A DNA stretch of 31,504 bases from Zoogloea sp041904905 (GCF_041904905.1 NZ_JAYRMI010000045.1:1-31504), one strand, 5' to 3'; positions 14,815-23,610 are shown, numbered from the stretch's first letter. Program-made: numbers and translations. Notes: generated by a model not told the origin, from the letters alone.

Positions 14815-17800
14815 TCAGGCGGTGAGGCGCACGGGCTGGGCCGCGCGGAAGGCGTCGAGGCGCTCGGCGTGGAGCTTGCGCGCCGCAGCGAGGTTCTTCT
14901 CCTTCACGTGGCCGAAGCCGCGGATCTCGTCCGGCACGCTGGCAAGCGCCACCGCCGCGGCGTGGTTGCCGGGCGAGAGCTTGGTGACGATCTCGTCGAG
15001 AGTCTTGATGTACTCGTCGATCAGGTCGCGCTCGGTGCGGCGTTCCTCGGTCTTGCCGAACAGGTCGAGGGCGCCGCCGCGCAGCTTCTTGAGGCCGGCG
15101 AGGCGCTGGAAGGCCTTGAACATCCACGGGCCGTACTGCTTCTTCTGCAGGTGGCCGGTCTTGGGGTCGCGGTCGGCCAGCAGCGGCGGGGCGAGGTTGT
15201 ACTTGACCTCGTAGCCGTGGGGGAACTGCGCGTCGAGCTGGGCCAGGAAGGCCGGATCGGTGTGCAGGCGGGCGACTTCGTACTCGTCCTTGTAGGCCAT
15301 CAGCTTGTAGAGGTGGCGGGCGGCGGCTTCGGAGAGCGCGCTGCCCGGCAGCACGCGCTGCTCGGCGGCCACCACGCGCTTGACGACGTCGGCGTAGCGC
15401 CGGGCGTAGGCTTCGTCCTGGAAGGCGATCAGCTCGGGTACGCGCACTTCGAGCAGGCGCTTCACCTCGCCCTGGGCGCCCACCGAATCGACGATTGCCC
15501 GGGCGGTGGCGGAGCGCTGCGGCTGCGGGTTGAGGGCGACCACGCCGGCGCCGGTCTGGCGGTCGATCTCGGCTTCGACGAAGGCGCGATCAACCACCGC
15601 CATGCGGCCCCAACGGAAGGCGGCGAGGCTCTGCTCGACCCCCACGCCGGAGTTCTTGATGGCCTGCTCGATGGATTCGGCCTTGAGCGGAATGGTGCCG
15701 GCCTGGAAGGCCACGCCGACCATGAAGTTGTTGGTGGCCATCGCATCGCCGAAGAGGCCCTCGGCCATCGCCTGACCGTCCAGGAAGACGTTGTCGTCCT
15801 TGCGGGTGACGCGGTCGATGCCGGCGGTCAGCGCGGCCACGGCCGGGAAGGGATTGCGCCGGTTGGTGACCATCTGGCCGGTGGGCGTCTGGGTGGTGGA
15901 GACGATGGCGATGGTGCGGTTGGGGCCGCACTTGTCCAGGTTCTTCGGATCGGTGGCGTTGAGGATGTCGAAGCCCAGGTAGAGGTCGGCCCGCCCGTCG
16001 GAGATCTTGTTGGAGCCCTGGAAGGGCTTGTAGGTGATCTTGATGTCGGAGATCACCGCGCCGCCCTTCTGGGCGAGGCCGGTCTGGTCGAGGCCGATGA
16101 CGTGCTTGCCTTCGAGCCGCGCGGCGTTGGCGAGGGTGGCCACCACGGTGACCGAGCCCGTGCCGCCGATGCCCATCACGTGGATGCCCACGCCGATGGT
16201 GTCGTCGATCTTGTTCACCGGATCGGGCAGCGCGCGGTCGAGCACCGGGATGCGGCCTTTTTTCTTCTTCTTGCCCTCGGAGGCCGGCGCCGGGTTGGGC
16301 GTGACGGTGAGGAAGGACGGGCAGAAGCCCTTCACGCAGGAGAAATCCTTGTTGCACGACGACTGGTGGATGCGCGTCTTGCGGCCGAACTCGGTCTGCA
16401 CCGGCTCCACGCTCATGCAGTTGGATTTCTCGCCGCAGTCGCCGCAGCCTTCGCAGACGCGCTCGTTGATGACGACCACCTCGGCCGGCTCTTCGGCCTT
16501 GCCGCGGCTACGGGCCCGGCGCAGCTCGGCGGCGCACTCCTGGTCGTGGATCAGCACGGTGGTGCCGGGGGTGGCGGCGAGTTCGCGCTGGGCTTCGTCC
16601 AGGCGGTCGCGGTGCCACACTTCGGTGTGGCCGGCCAGCGAGATGCCCGAGTAGTTGCCCGGCTCGTCGGTGGTCACGATGATGCGGCGCACGCCGTTGG
16701 CGAGCAGGTCCGACACCATGTTGGGCACCGGGTTGGCGCCCTGGATGGCCTGGCCGCCGGTCATCGAGGTGTGCGAATTGACCAGCAGCTTGAAGGTGAT
16801 GTTGATGTCGGTGGAGGCGGCGTAGCGGATGGCCAGGCTGCCCGAGTGGGCGTAGGTGCCGTCGCCCATGTTCTGGAAGATGTGGCCGGTCTCGGTGAAG
16901 GGGGCCATGCCGATCCACTGGGCGCCTTCGGCCCCCATGTGGGTGCCCATCACCACGTTGCGGTTCATCCACATGGCCATGGTGTGGCAGCCGATGCCGG
17001 CCGACACGATGCTGCCTTCGGGCGCCACGGTGGAGCTGTTGTGGGGGCAGCCCGAGCAGTACCAGGCGGTGCGGGCGGTGGTCGGGAGCTTGGTGCGTTC
17101 GTGGATCTCGTCGAGGCGCTTGAGCCAGGCTTCGGCGGATTCGATGCGCGTCTTGCGCGACAGGCGCTTGAGGAGCGCGCGCACGATCACGTCGGATTCG
17201 AACTCGCCGTAGTGGGGCAGCAGCTCCTTTTCTTCCTCGTCGAACTTGCCGACGATGCGCGGCGCATTGGCACGGCCGTACAGCACCTGCTTGGCGAACA
17301 TCTCGAGGAAGGGGCGCTTCTCTTCGATCACGAAGATCTCTTCGAGACCCTCGGCGAACTCGCGGACGATGGTCGGCTCCATCGGGAACAGCATGCCCAT
17401 CTTGAGCACGCGGATGCCGTAGCGGCGCAGCGCGGCGTCGTCCAGGCCCATCTCGAGGAAGGCCTGCATCAGGTCGTTGTAGGTCTTGCCGGCGGTGATG
17501 ATCCCGAGCCACGCGTCGGGGTTGGGGATCACGATGTTGTTCAGGTTGTTGGCGCGGGCGTAGCGCTTCACCACTTCAAGGCGGCGGGTGTAGAGCGACT
17601 GCTCCATCTCCAGCGCCTCGACGCGCACGTTCATGCCCAGGTTCATGTTGGGCGTGAAGGGCTTGCCGTCGAAGGTGAGATCAGGGGTGACGAAGTTCAG
17701 GCGGGCCGGGTCGACGTTGGCGGTGCCGGTGCCGTCGGCCACGTTGGTGACGATCTTCATGCCCATCCACACGCCGGCCAGGCGCGACATCTGGTAGCCG

Positions 17801-18351
17801 TGCAGGCCCAGGTCGAGGATCTCCTGCACGTTGGCCGGGTAGAGGGACGGGATGCCCACGTGGAAGAGCATCGGCTCGGATTGCGAGCACAGGGACGAGC
17901 TCTTGCAGCTGGGGTCGTCGCCGGCGATGGCGAGGACGCCGCCGTTCCTGCCGATGCCGGTGTAGTTGGCGTGCTTGAGGGCGTCGCCCGAGCGATCCAC
18001 GCCCGGGGCCTTGCCGTACCACATGCCGGTGACGCCGTCGAACTTCTGCTTGCCGACGGTGTGCATCATCTGGGTGCCCCAGACGGCGGTGGCGGCGAGG
18101 TCTTCGTTCAGGCCGTCCACAAACTTGATGTTGTTCTCGACGAGCAGCTTCTGCTGCTTGAGGAGGGCGGCGTCGAGCATGCCGACGGGCGAGCCGCGAT
18201 AGCCGGAGATGAACATGCCGGTCTTGAGGCCGCGCCGGGCGTCGGTGCGGATCTGGTCCAGGCTGAGCCGGACGATGGCGTCGATGCCGCCCAGGTGAAT
18301 TTCGCCGGTCTCCCGGGTGAAGGTGTTGCCGAGGTCTTGCTTGGATGACAT
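14815..18351 (-). CDS. Fused indolepyruvate:ferredoxin oxidoreductase-type enzyme (IorA-IorB fusion)
   Basis: A 1178-aa 2-oxoacid:acceptor oxidoreductase decarboxylating an (aryl)pyruvate to its acyl-CoA. The N-terminal half holds the transketolase-like alpha domains. TPP-binding segments are WYCSGCPHNSS (430-440), GIGCHTMAM (452-460) and MGDGTYAHSGS (495-505). Fe-S ligands are Cys633, 636, 639, 645 and a second set Cys666, 672, 677. A Lys-rich linker (694-700) leads to the IorB/gamma domain with GIGGTGSVTVV (727-737) and a C-terminal extension of the DUF6537 type. GAGGAC lies near the ATG; a further GGAGGAGAC lies 19 nt upstream. It follows the meta-cleavage genes on the same strand after 162 nt. 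Arylpyruvates from aromatic amino acids are the known family substrates; a role in the neighbouring pathway is unproven. Confidence 0.88.
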   Translation of the reverse strand: MSSKQDLGNTFTRETGEIHLGGIDAIVRLSLDQIRTDARRGLKTGMFISGYRGSPVGMLDAALLKQQKLLVENNIKFVDGLNEDLAATAVWGTQMMHTVGKQKFDGVTGMWYGKAPGVDRSGDALKHANYTGIGRNGGVLAIAGDDPSCKSSSLCSQSEPMLFHVGIPSLYPANVQEILDLGLHGYQMSRLAGVWMGMKIVTNVADGTGTANVDPARLNFVTPDLTFDGKPFTPNMNLGMNVRVEALEMEQSLYTRRLEVVKRYARANNLNNIVIPNPDAWLGIITAGKTYNDLMQAFLEMGLDDAALRRYGIRVLKMGMLFPMEPTIVREFAEGLEEIFVIEEKRPFLEMFAKQVLYGRANAPRIVGKFDEEEKELLPHYGEFESDVIVRALLKRLSRKTRIESAEAWLKRLDEIHERTKLPTTARTAWYCSGCPHNSSTVAPEGSIVSAGIGCHTMAMWMNRNVVMGTHMGAEGAQWIGMAPFTETGHIFQNMGDGTYAHSGSLAIRYAASTDINITFKLLVNSHTSMTGGQAIQGANPVPNMVSDLLANGVRRIIVTTDEPGNYSGISLAGHTEVWHRDRLDEAQRELAATPGTTVLIHDQECAAELRRARSRGKAEEPAEVVVINERVCEGCGDCGEKSNCMSVEPVQTEFGRKTRIHQSSCNKDFSCVKGFCPSFLTVTPNPAPASEGKKKKKGRIPVLDRALPDPVNKIDDTIGVGIHVMGIGGTGSVTVVATLANAARLEGKHVIGLDQTGLAQKGGAVISDIKITYKPFQGSNKISDGRADLYLGFDILNATDPKNLDKCGPNRTIAIVSTTQTPTGQMVTNRRNPFPAVAALTAGIDRVTRKDDNVFLDGQAMAEGLFGDAMATNNFMVGVAFQAGTIPLKAESIEQAIKNSGVGVEQSLAAFRWGRMAVVDRAFVEAEIDRQTGAGVVALNPQPQRSATARAIVDSVGAQGEVKRLLEVRVPELIAFQDEAYARRYADVVKRVVAAEQRVLPGSALSEAAARHLYKLMAYKDEYEVARLHTDPAFLAQLDAQFPHGYEVKYNLAPPLLADRDPKTGHLQKKQYGPWMFKAFQRLAGLKKLRGGALDLFGKTEERRTERDLIDEYIKTLDEIVTKLSPGNHAAAVALASVPDEIRGFGHVKEKNLAAARKLHAERLDAFRAAQPVRLTA

Positions 18352-18475
18352 TTTTCTTGTCCTCTTGTGTGTCTCCTCCCGGTCGGCGCCCTGCCTGCTG
18401 CTCGCGTGCGGAAGCCGGCGACGGCCGTGGCGGCGGTCGCCGGATCGCTGCGGACCGGTCGATGAGTCGGATGCC

Positions 18476-18505
18476 GGCGCGGCCGGCGGGGAGGCCCGCC
18501 GCGCC
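18476..18505 (-). terminator. GC-rich bulged hairpin after the oxalocrotonate decarboxylase
   Basis: GGCGC (18476-18480), a four-base bulge and GGCGGG (18485-18490) pair with CCCGCC and GCGCC (18495-18505) around a GAGG loop. It starts 8 nt beyond the decarboxylase stop, without a U-tract. It could reduce readthrough into the IorAB-type gene. The rest of 18352-18513 shows no gene or clear promoter. Confidence 0.4.
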
Positions 18506-18513
18506 GTTGGCGC

Positions 18514-19302
18514 TTACACGAAGCGCATCGAGACGGAGCCCAGATCCTGGAAGCGCACGTTCACGTTGTCGCCCGGATTGACGGCGATGGCTTCGGTGAC
18601 GCCGCCGGTCATGATGAAGGTGCCGGCCGGAATCTCCTGGCCGCGGGCGCCCAGGTGGTTGGCCAGCATGGCGACGGCAGCCAGCGGGTGGCCCAGCACG
18701 GCGGCGCCGGCCGCCATGGCCTTGATCTCGCCGTTGATCTCGAGCACCACGCCCAGGGTGCGCAGGTCGAGTTCGTCGAGGTTGCGCATGTTGCCGCCGA
18801 TCACGAAGCGCGACGACGAGGTGTTGTCGGCGATCACGCTCTTCAGGTCGAACTTGAAGTCACGGTAACGGGAGTCGATGATCTCGACGGCCGGCAGCAC
18901 GAAATCCACGGCGGCCATCACCGCGCCCACGTGGCAGCCGGGGCCCTTCAGCGGGGCCTTGGTGACGACGCAGATCTCGGCCTCGACCTTCGGGTGGATC
19001 AGCTCGGCGTGCTTGATCTCGCCGCCGTCCGGGCGGGACATGTAGTCGGCGACGAAGCCGAACACCGGGGTCTCGACGCCCATCTGCTTCATCTTGGCGA
19101 AGGAGGTGAGGCCGCACTTGAGGCCGGCGACCTTGTTGCCGCGGGCTTCCTTGCGGCGGCGGATCTCGTCCTGGATGGCGTAGGCGTCGTCCCAGTCCAT
19201 GTCCGGGTGGTCGTCGGTGATCTTGGTGACGTCGTGGGCCTGCAGTTCGGCGTTTTCGAGGTGCTCGGCGAGCTTCAGGATGGTGGCGTTGTCGAGTTTC
19301 AT
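18514..19302 (-). CDS. dmpH: 4-oxalocrotonate (2-oxo-3-hexenedioate) decarboxylase
   Basis: A 262-aa enzyme of the MhpD/fumarylacetoacetase-like fold. It decarboxylates 2-oxo-3-hexenedioate to 2-hydroxypenta-2,4-dienoate in the oxalocrotonate branch of catechol meta cleavage, with Mg2+ or Mn2+. Metal ligands predicted by family alignment are Glu107, Glu109 (HPKVEAEI) and Glu140 (AVEIID). LKCGLTSFAKMKQMGV (61-76) is characteristic of the decarboxylase. It lies 25 nt after the hydratase, its usual physical partner. The tautomerase that makes its substrate is not in the window. The split from hydratase paralogues is by sequence impression and gene order, and both members are present here. Confidence 0.9.
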   Translation of the reverse strand: MKLDNATILKLAEHLENAELQAHDVTKITDDHPDMDWDDAYAIQDEIRRRKEARGNKVAGLKCGLTSFAKMKQMGVETPVFGFVADYMSRPDGGEIKHAELIHPKVEAEICVVTKAPLKGPGCHVGAVMAAVDFVLPAVEIIDSRYRDFKFDLKSVIADNTSSSRFVIGGNMRNLDELDLRTLGVVLEINGEIKAMAAGAAVLGHPLAAVAMLANHLGARGQEIPAGTFIMTGGVTEAIAVNPGDNVNVRFQDLGSVSMRFV

Positions 19303-19327
19303 TGCGGTGTCTCTCTATTGTTCAGTA

Positions 19328-20113
19328 TCAGATGAAGCGGACCGAGGTGCTGCCCAGGCCACCGACGGAGCACACCAGGCTGTCGCCGGCCTTGACCGGG
19401 ACGAGCGGGGACTGGGAGCCGGACAGGATCACTTCGCCGGCCTTGAGGCCGATGCCCAGGCGGCCGAGGGTGTTGGCCAGCCAGGCCACGGCGTTGACCG
19501 GGGAGCCCTGCACGGCGGCGCCGGTGGAGGTGCTGATCACTTCGCCGTTCTTCTCGAGCACCATGCCGGCCAGGGCCAGGTCGATGTCGCGGGGGCTCTT
19601 GCGGCGGCCGCCGAGGGTGAGCACGCCACACGAGGCGTTGTCGGCGACGGTGTCCTGGATCTTGATCTTCCAGTCCTGGATGCGCGAATCGACGATCTCG
19701 AAGCAGGGCACCACGCAGTCGGTGGCGCGCAGCACGTCGGCGGCGGTGACGCCCGGGCCCGTCAGGTCGGACTTGAGGATGAAGGCCACTTCGGCTTCGG
19801 CGCGCGGGGCGATCATCTTGCCGGTGTCGACGGCCTCGCCCTCGTTGAAGACCATGCCGGAAGTGAGCATGCCGAAGTCGGGCTGATTGACCTTGAGCAT
19901 GTCCATCACGACCTTGCTGGTGACGCCGATCTTCTTGCCGATGATGGTCTCGCCGGTGGCCTCCAGGCGCCGGGCGATCATGCGCTGCTGGATGCGGTAG
20001 GCGTCTTCGATGGTGATGTCGGCTTCGCGGTCGGTGAGCGGCGCGACCGGGGTGCGGGTGACGAGGGCGTTGTAGAGCTCGTCGCCGTAGCGTTCGATCT
20101 TGGAGTTGTCCAT
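19328..20113 (-). CDS. dmpE: 2-oxopent-4-enoate (2-hydroxypenta-2,4-dienoate) hydratase
   Basis: A 261-aa MhpD-family hydratase adding water to 2-hydroxypenta-2,4-dienoate to form 4-hydroxy-2-oxovalerate. Metal-binding Glu106, Glu108 (PRAEAEVAF) and Glu139 (CFEIVDSR) match the positions reported for MhpD. IGKKIGVTSKVVMDML (58-73) is typical. GAGGT lies upstream of the ATG at 20113, 18 nt after the hydrolase. It receives product from both the hydrolytic and the oxalocrotonate branches. The next enzyme, hydroxyoxovalerate aldolase, is absent here. Confidence 0.9.
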   Translation of the reverse strand: MDNSKIERYGDELYNALVTRTPVAPLTDREADITIEDAYRIQQRMIARRLEATGETIIGKKIGVTSKVVMDMLKVNQPDFGMLTSGMVFNEGEAVDTGKMIAPRAEAEVAFILKSDLTGPGVTAADVLRATDCVVPCFEIVDSRIQDWKIKIQDTVADNASCGVLTLGGRRKSPRDIDLALAGMVLEKNGEVISTSTGAAVQGSPVNAVAWLANTLGRLGIGLKAGEVILSGSQSPLVPVKAGDSLVCSVGGLGSTSVRFI

Positions 20114-20131
20114 CGTGGGTTACCTCGAATG

Positions 20132-20971
20132 TCAGGAAATCTGCGGGTCGGCTTCGGCGAGGAAATCGCCGACGAGCCGGTTGAAGCGGGCGTTGTGCTC
20201 GATCTGGGTCCAGTGACCGCAGTGGCCGAACACATGGAGCTGGGCGTTGGGAATCCAGTCGGCCAGGGTGAGCGAGTTGGAGAGCGGGATCACCTTGTCC
20301 TCGCGGCCGTGGACGATGAGCGTCTCGTGGGGCAGGGCGCGGATGTCGGCCTCGCGGCTGGTCATGGCGTCCACCCAGCGCTGGCGCGGGGCGGGGAACA
20401 TCGCCGCGAAGGATTCCTGGAAGCCCGGGCGGATGCTGGCCTGGTAGCGCAGCTCGGCGAGTTCGTCGGAGACGAGTTCGCGGCTCCAGGCGAAGTAGTC
20501 CATGATGCTGCGCATGGCTTCGAAGGAGGGCTGGTAGCCCCACACTGCGTCGAGCCCTTCGGTGATCTCGAAGGGCACGCCCACCGAACCCATCAGCACC
20601 AGCCGGCGCACCCGCTGGGGCGCGCGGATCGCCAGGGCCATGGCCAGGGCGCCGCCGAAGGAGTTGCCCACCAGGTCCACCTGCTCGAGCCCGAGGGCGT
20701 CGAGCAGGTCCAGCGCCTGCTGCACCCCGGTGTCCATGCCGTACTCGATGCCGGCCGGGCGGTCGGTGTAGCCGAAGCCCACCATGTCCGGGGCGATCAC
20801 CCGGCGAGCCTTCGCCAGCGCGGGGATCACCAGCCGCCAGTTGGCCCAGGCGGAGACGCCCGGGCCCGAGCCGTGGATCAGCAGCACCGGGGCGCCGCTG
20901 CCCACGTCATGGACGTTGGTCTCGAAGCTACCGGTGCGGATGCGCCGGCCGATCTCGGGGTTCTGGGTCAT
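20132..20971 (-). CDS. dmpD: 2-hydroxymuconic semialdehyde hydrolase (alpha/beta hydrolase)
   Basis: A 279-aa alpha/beta hydrolase cleaving the meta ring-fission product to 2-hydroxypentadienoate and formate (or another acid if the catechol is substituted). Catalytic triad: Ser104 in GNSFGG, Asp225 in HGREDKVIP and His253 in GHCGHW. The oxyanion region is HGSGPGVSAW (33-42), which is diagnostic of the DmpD/XylF/TodF group. Its start is 10 nt after the dehydrogenase stop and no strong Shine-Dalgarno is visible, so translation is probably coupled. Its presence beside the dehydrogenase gives both meta branches. Confidence 0.92.
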   Translation of the reverse strand: MTQNPEIGRRIRTGSFETNVHDVGSGAPVLLIHGSGPGVSAWANWRLVIPALAKARRVIAPDMVGFGYTDRPAGIEYGMDTGVQQALDLLDALGLEQVDLVGNSFGGALAMALAIRAPQRVRRLVLMGSVGVPFEITEGLDAVWGYQPSFEAMRSIMDYFAWSRELVSDELAELRYQASIRPGFQESFAAMFPAPRQRWVDAMTSREADIRALPHETLIVHGREDKVIPLSNSLTLADWIPNAQLHVFGHCGHWTQIEHNARFNRLVGDFLAEADPQIS

Positions 20972-20981
20972 CGCCGGTGGC

Positions 20982-22442
20982 TCAGTACTTGACCATCACG
21001 TTGCGCAACTCGGTGTAGAACTCCAGCGAGTGCAGGCCGCCTTCACGGCCGATGCCGGACTGCTTGGAGCCGCCGAACGGGGTGCGCAGGTCGCGCAGGA
21101 ACCAGCTGTTCACCCAGCACAGGCCCACTTCGATGGCGTTGGCCAGGCGCATGGCGCGGCTGATGTCCTGGGTGTGGATGGAGGTGGCGAGGCCGTAGCG
21201 GTTGGCGTTGACCTTGTTCAGCACTTCGTCTTCGCTGTCGAAGGGGCTGATGTGGCAGCACGGCCCGAAGATTTCTTCGGTGACGACGGTGGCGGTCTCG
21301 GGCAGGCCGGTCCAGATGGTCGGCTGAACCCAGCAGCCGTCCTTCAGGTCGTCCGGCATGTCGGGGATGCCGCCGCCGAAGACGATGTTGGCGCCTTCTT
21401 CCTTGGCCTTGGCGTACATGCCCAGCACCTTGGCCTGGTGCTTCTTGCTGACCAGCGGGCCGATCTTGGTGTCGTGGTCGAAGGGGCGGCCGGGCTTCAT
21501 CTGTTCGGCCTTTTCCTTCAGGGCGGCGACGAACTTGTCGAAGATCGGGCGCTCGACGTACACGCGCTCGGTGCCCAGGCACACTTGGCCGGCGTTCTCG
21601 AAGCAGGAGCGGGTGACGGTGGCGACGGCGTTGTCGAAGTCGGCATCGGCAAACACCACGGCGGCGTTCTTGCCGCCCAGCTCCAGCGACACCGGGCGGA
21701 TGCCGACGGCGGCGGCCTGCATGATGGCGGTGCCGGTGCGGGTTTCGCCGGTGAAGGTGATGCCGTTCACGTCCGGGTGGGCGGTGAGGAAGGAGCCGGC
21801 GGAGTTCACGCCGTAGCCGTTCACCACGTTGTACACGCCGGGGGGCACGCCGACCTTGTTCATCACTTCACCCAGCAGGGTGGCGGTGCTGGGGGTGTCT
21901 TCGGAGGGCTTGACGACGACGGTGTTGCCGCAGGCGAGCGCCGGGCCGGCCTTCCAGGTCATCAGCAGCAGGGGCAGGTTCCACGGGCAGATGATGCCGA
22001 TCACGCCGCGCGGGGTGCGCACGCCGTAGGAGCGGGCGGTCTTGCCGTCCGGGGTGCGCATCTCGAAGGATTCGGTGGACACGTTCTTGATCGTGTCGGT
22101 GAAGATCTTGAAGTTGGCGGCGCCGCGGGGGATGTCGATGTGCGAGGCGAGGTGGGCGGGCTTGCCGGTGTCGGCGATCTCGGCCTGCAGGAAGTCGTCG
22201 AAGCGGTGGTTGATCTCGGCGACGATGGCGTCGAGCATGGCGCAGCGCTCGACCACCGAGAGCTTGCCCCAGGGGCCCTTGAGGGCGGCCTTGGCGGCGG
22301 CGACGGCGGCGTCCACCTCGGGTTGGCCGGCTTCATAGACCATGCCGATCAAGGAGTTGTCGACCGGGTTGCGCTTCTCGTAGGTCTTGCCGCTGAGGTT
22401 GGTGACGTACTCACCGTTGATGAAGTTCTTGATCTCTTTCAT
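20982..22442 (-). CDS. dmpC: 2-hydroxymuconic semialdehyde dehydrogenase
   Basis: A 486-aa NAD-dependent aldehyde dehydrogenase oxidising 2-hydroxymuconic semialdehyde to 4-oxalocrotonate (enol form). Catalytic Cys288 (NAGQVCLGTERV), general base Glu254 (LELGGKN) and oxyanion Asn155 (CPWNLPL) are all present. I chose the ATG at 22442, with AAGAGAG upstream, where the protein begins MKEIKNFINGEY; the frame stays open for 39 further codons but that part is untranslated leader with a hairpin. It is the first gene of an operon with hydrolase, hydratase and decarboxylase, behind its own copy of the promoter module. Confidence 0.93.
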   Translation of the reverse strand: MKEIKNFINGEYVTNLSGKTYEKRNPVDNSLIGMVYEAGQPEVDAAVAAAKAALKGPWGKLSVVERCAMLDAIVAEINHRFDDFLQAEIADTGKPAHLASHIDIPRGAANFKIFTDTIKNVSTESFEMRTPDGKTARSYGVRTPRGVIGIICPWNLPLLLMTWKAGPALACGNTVVVKPSEDTPSTATLLGEVMNKVGVPPGVYNVVNGYGVNSAGSFLTAHPDVNGITFTGETRTGTAIMQAAAVGIRPVSLELGGKNAAVVFADADFDNAVATVTRSCFENAGQVCLGTERVYVERPIFDKFVAALKEKAEQMKPGRPFDHDTKIGPLVSKKHQAKVLGMYAKAKEEGANIVFGGGIPDMPDDLKDGCWVQPTIWTGLPETATVVTEEIFGPCCHISPFDSEDEVLNKVNANRYGLATSIHTQDISRAMRLANAIEVGLCWVNSWFLRDLRTPFGGSKQSGIGREGGLHSLEFYTELRNVMVKY

Positions 22443-22530
22443 GTCGTACTCTCTTCTTTTGGTGGTGTCTCGGCCGTGCCCGCTGCAGCGCTCCGCATCG
22501 ACCGGCTGTTCGTCCATCGGATGCCCGGGG

Positions 22531-22550
22531 GGCGTGAAAGCATTCACGCC
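22531..22550. promoter_or_regulatory. Perfect 8-bp inverted repeat at the predicted 5' end of the dehydrogenase operon mRNA
   Basis: GGCGTGAA and TTCACGCC around a 4-nt spacer, beginning only about 4 nt from the -10 element at 22560-22555. It could be an operator for a repressor covering the start site, or a 5' hairpin that protects the mRNA. The catechol dioxygenase promoter lacks it. Confidence 0.5.
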
Positions 22551-22553
22551 TGT

Positions 22554-22597
22554 TAGCATAGCCTAGTTTTCCGATATTTTCTAGAAATCTCGATATT
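22554..22597 (-). promoter_or_regulatory. Promoter module copy 2, dehydrogenase operon
   Basis: On the minus strand AATATCGAGATT (22597-22586), then GGCTATGCTA (22563-22554) with -10 TATGCT (22560-22555). It matches the module before catechol 2,3-dioxygenase at 31 of 44 positions with identical spacing. The -35 hexamer is poor and the near-palindrome is centred about 43 bp before the start, a position typical of an activator site. Confidence 0.6.
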
Positions 22598-22613
22598 TTT
22601 TCGAGGCAGGCCG

Positions 22614-22650
22614 AAAGGAAAAACCGCGCAGCGGAGGCCGGTGCGCGGTT
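22614..22650 (-). terminator. Rho-independent terminator of catechol 2,3-dioxygenase
   Basis: On the minus strand AACCGCGC (22650-22643), 13-nt loop with further pairing, GCGCGGTT (22629-22622), then TTT, CC, TTT. It lies 12 nt after the dioxygenase stop and just before the promoter of the next operon, so the dioxygenase is predicted to be monocistronic. Confidence 0.75.
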
Positions 22651-22662
22651 GGGGGTTTCCGG

Positions 22663-23610
22663 TCAGGTGAACACGCTCAGGAAGGCCTCGTTCAACTTGC
22701 GGTCGTGGTAGAAGATCGCTGGCCCCAGGGCTTCGTCGTACCAGGTGATGGTGGGTTTGTCCGGGTAGTAGATGTAGCCGCCCGCGAAGACTTCGTTGCG
22801 GTTGCCCGACGGGTCGAAGAAGTAGATCGTCTCGCCGCGGGTGATGCCATGGCGGGTGGGGCCGATGTCGATGGAGGTCTTGGTGCGGGACAGGATGTCG
22901 CCGGCACGCAGGACCTGCTCCCAGCTGCGCAGCTCGAAGGAGGCGTGGTGGAACTTGCCCTTTACCGGCTGGCGGATGAAGGCCACGTCGTGGGCCTTGT
23001 TCGAGCAGGACAGGAAGGCGCCGATCATGAAGTCCTTGTTGTCGGACAGCACCACCTTTTCGGCGAGGCCGAAGCCCAGCACGTCCATGAACAGCTTGAC
23101 GGTGCCGTCCAGGTCGTCGCCGTACAGCAGGCAGTGGTCGAAGCGCGACGGGGCGATGCCCTTCAGGTCGTCCGGCCAGGGGTCGGGGTTGATGTTGGGG
23201 CCGTCGGTGCCGCAGTTGTTGCCGACCGTCTCCTTCTCGGCGTACAGCTCCATCGCGTGGCCGGTGGGCACCGTGAAGCGGAAGCGTTCGCCGGTGGCAA
23301 GCAGCTCGCCGGCGGGCACCCAGCTGCAGTCGGTGGCGAGGCCGGAGGCCTCCACGTCGGCGGCGAGCTTCTTGAGGGTGGCGGGGGAGTCGACCTTCCA
23401 GCCCATGTAATCCATGCCGGCTTCGTCGGCTTCGCGCAGGATGACGCTGCTGTGGTCCTGCTCGTCCCACCCTTTCAGGTAGACGCGGTTCTGGGCGTCG
23501 CGGGCGACTTCGATGAGACCGAGCACGTCGCGGTAATGCTTGACGGCCGGTTCCAGTTCGAGCACGCGGATCGAGACGTGCCCGGGGCGCAATACGCCGG
23601 TGAGTGCCAT
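22663..23610 (-). CDS. dmpB: Catechol 2,3-dioxygenase (extradiol, vicinal oxygen chelate)
   Basis: A 315-aa two-domain extradiol dioxygenase opening catechol to 2-hydroxymuconic semialdehyde with Fe(II). The C-terminal domain holds the iron ligands: His159 (RFDHCLLYG), a histidine of HHASFEL (221-222) and Glu273 (GNRNEVF). Second-sphere His207 (HDVAFI) and His254 (TRHGITRG) are also present. The length and the motif TIYFFDPSGNRNEVFAGG put it with XylE/DmpB-type (I.2.A) enzymes. GAGGAG lies before the ATG at 23610. It stands alone between its promoter module and a terminator, giving independent control of this oxygen-sensitive step. No XylT-type ferredoxin for its reactivation is next to it. 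Confidence 0.95.
   Translation of the reverse strand: MALTGVLRPGHVSIRVLELEPAVKHYRDVLGLIEVARDAQNRVYLKGWDEQDHSSVILREADEAGMDYMGWKVDSPATLKKLAADVEASGLATDCSWVPAGELLATGERFRFTVPTGHAMELYAEKETVGNNCGTDGPNINPDPWPDDLKGIAPSRFDHCLLYGDDLDGTVKLFMDVLGFGLAEKVVLSDNKDFMIGAFLSCSNKAHDVAFIRQPVKGKFHHASFELRSWEQVLRAGDILSRTKTSIDIGPTRHGITRGETIYFFDPSGNRNEVFAGGYIYYPDKPTITWYDEALGPAIFYHDRKLNEAFLSVFT

Noticed and set aside
14734..18348. 1204-codon plus-strand open frame opposite the IorAB-type gene
   Set aside because: It is the mirror of a well-supported enzyme with TPP and Fe-S motifs; the translated product is low-complexity Val/Gly/Ala/His without domains, and there is no ribosome site.
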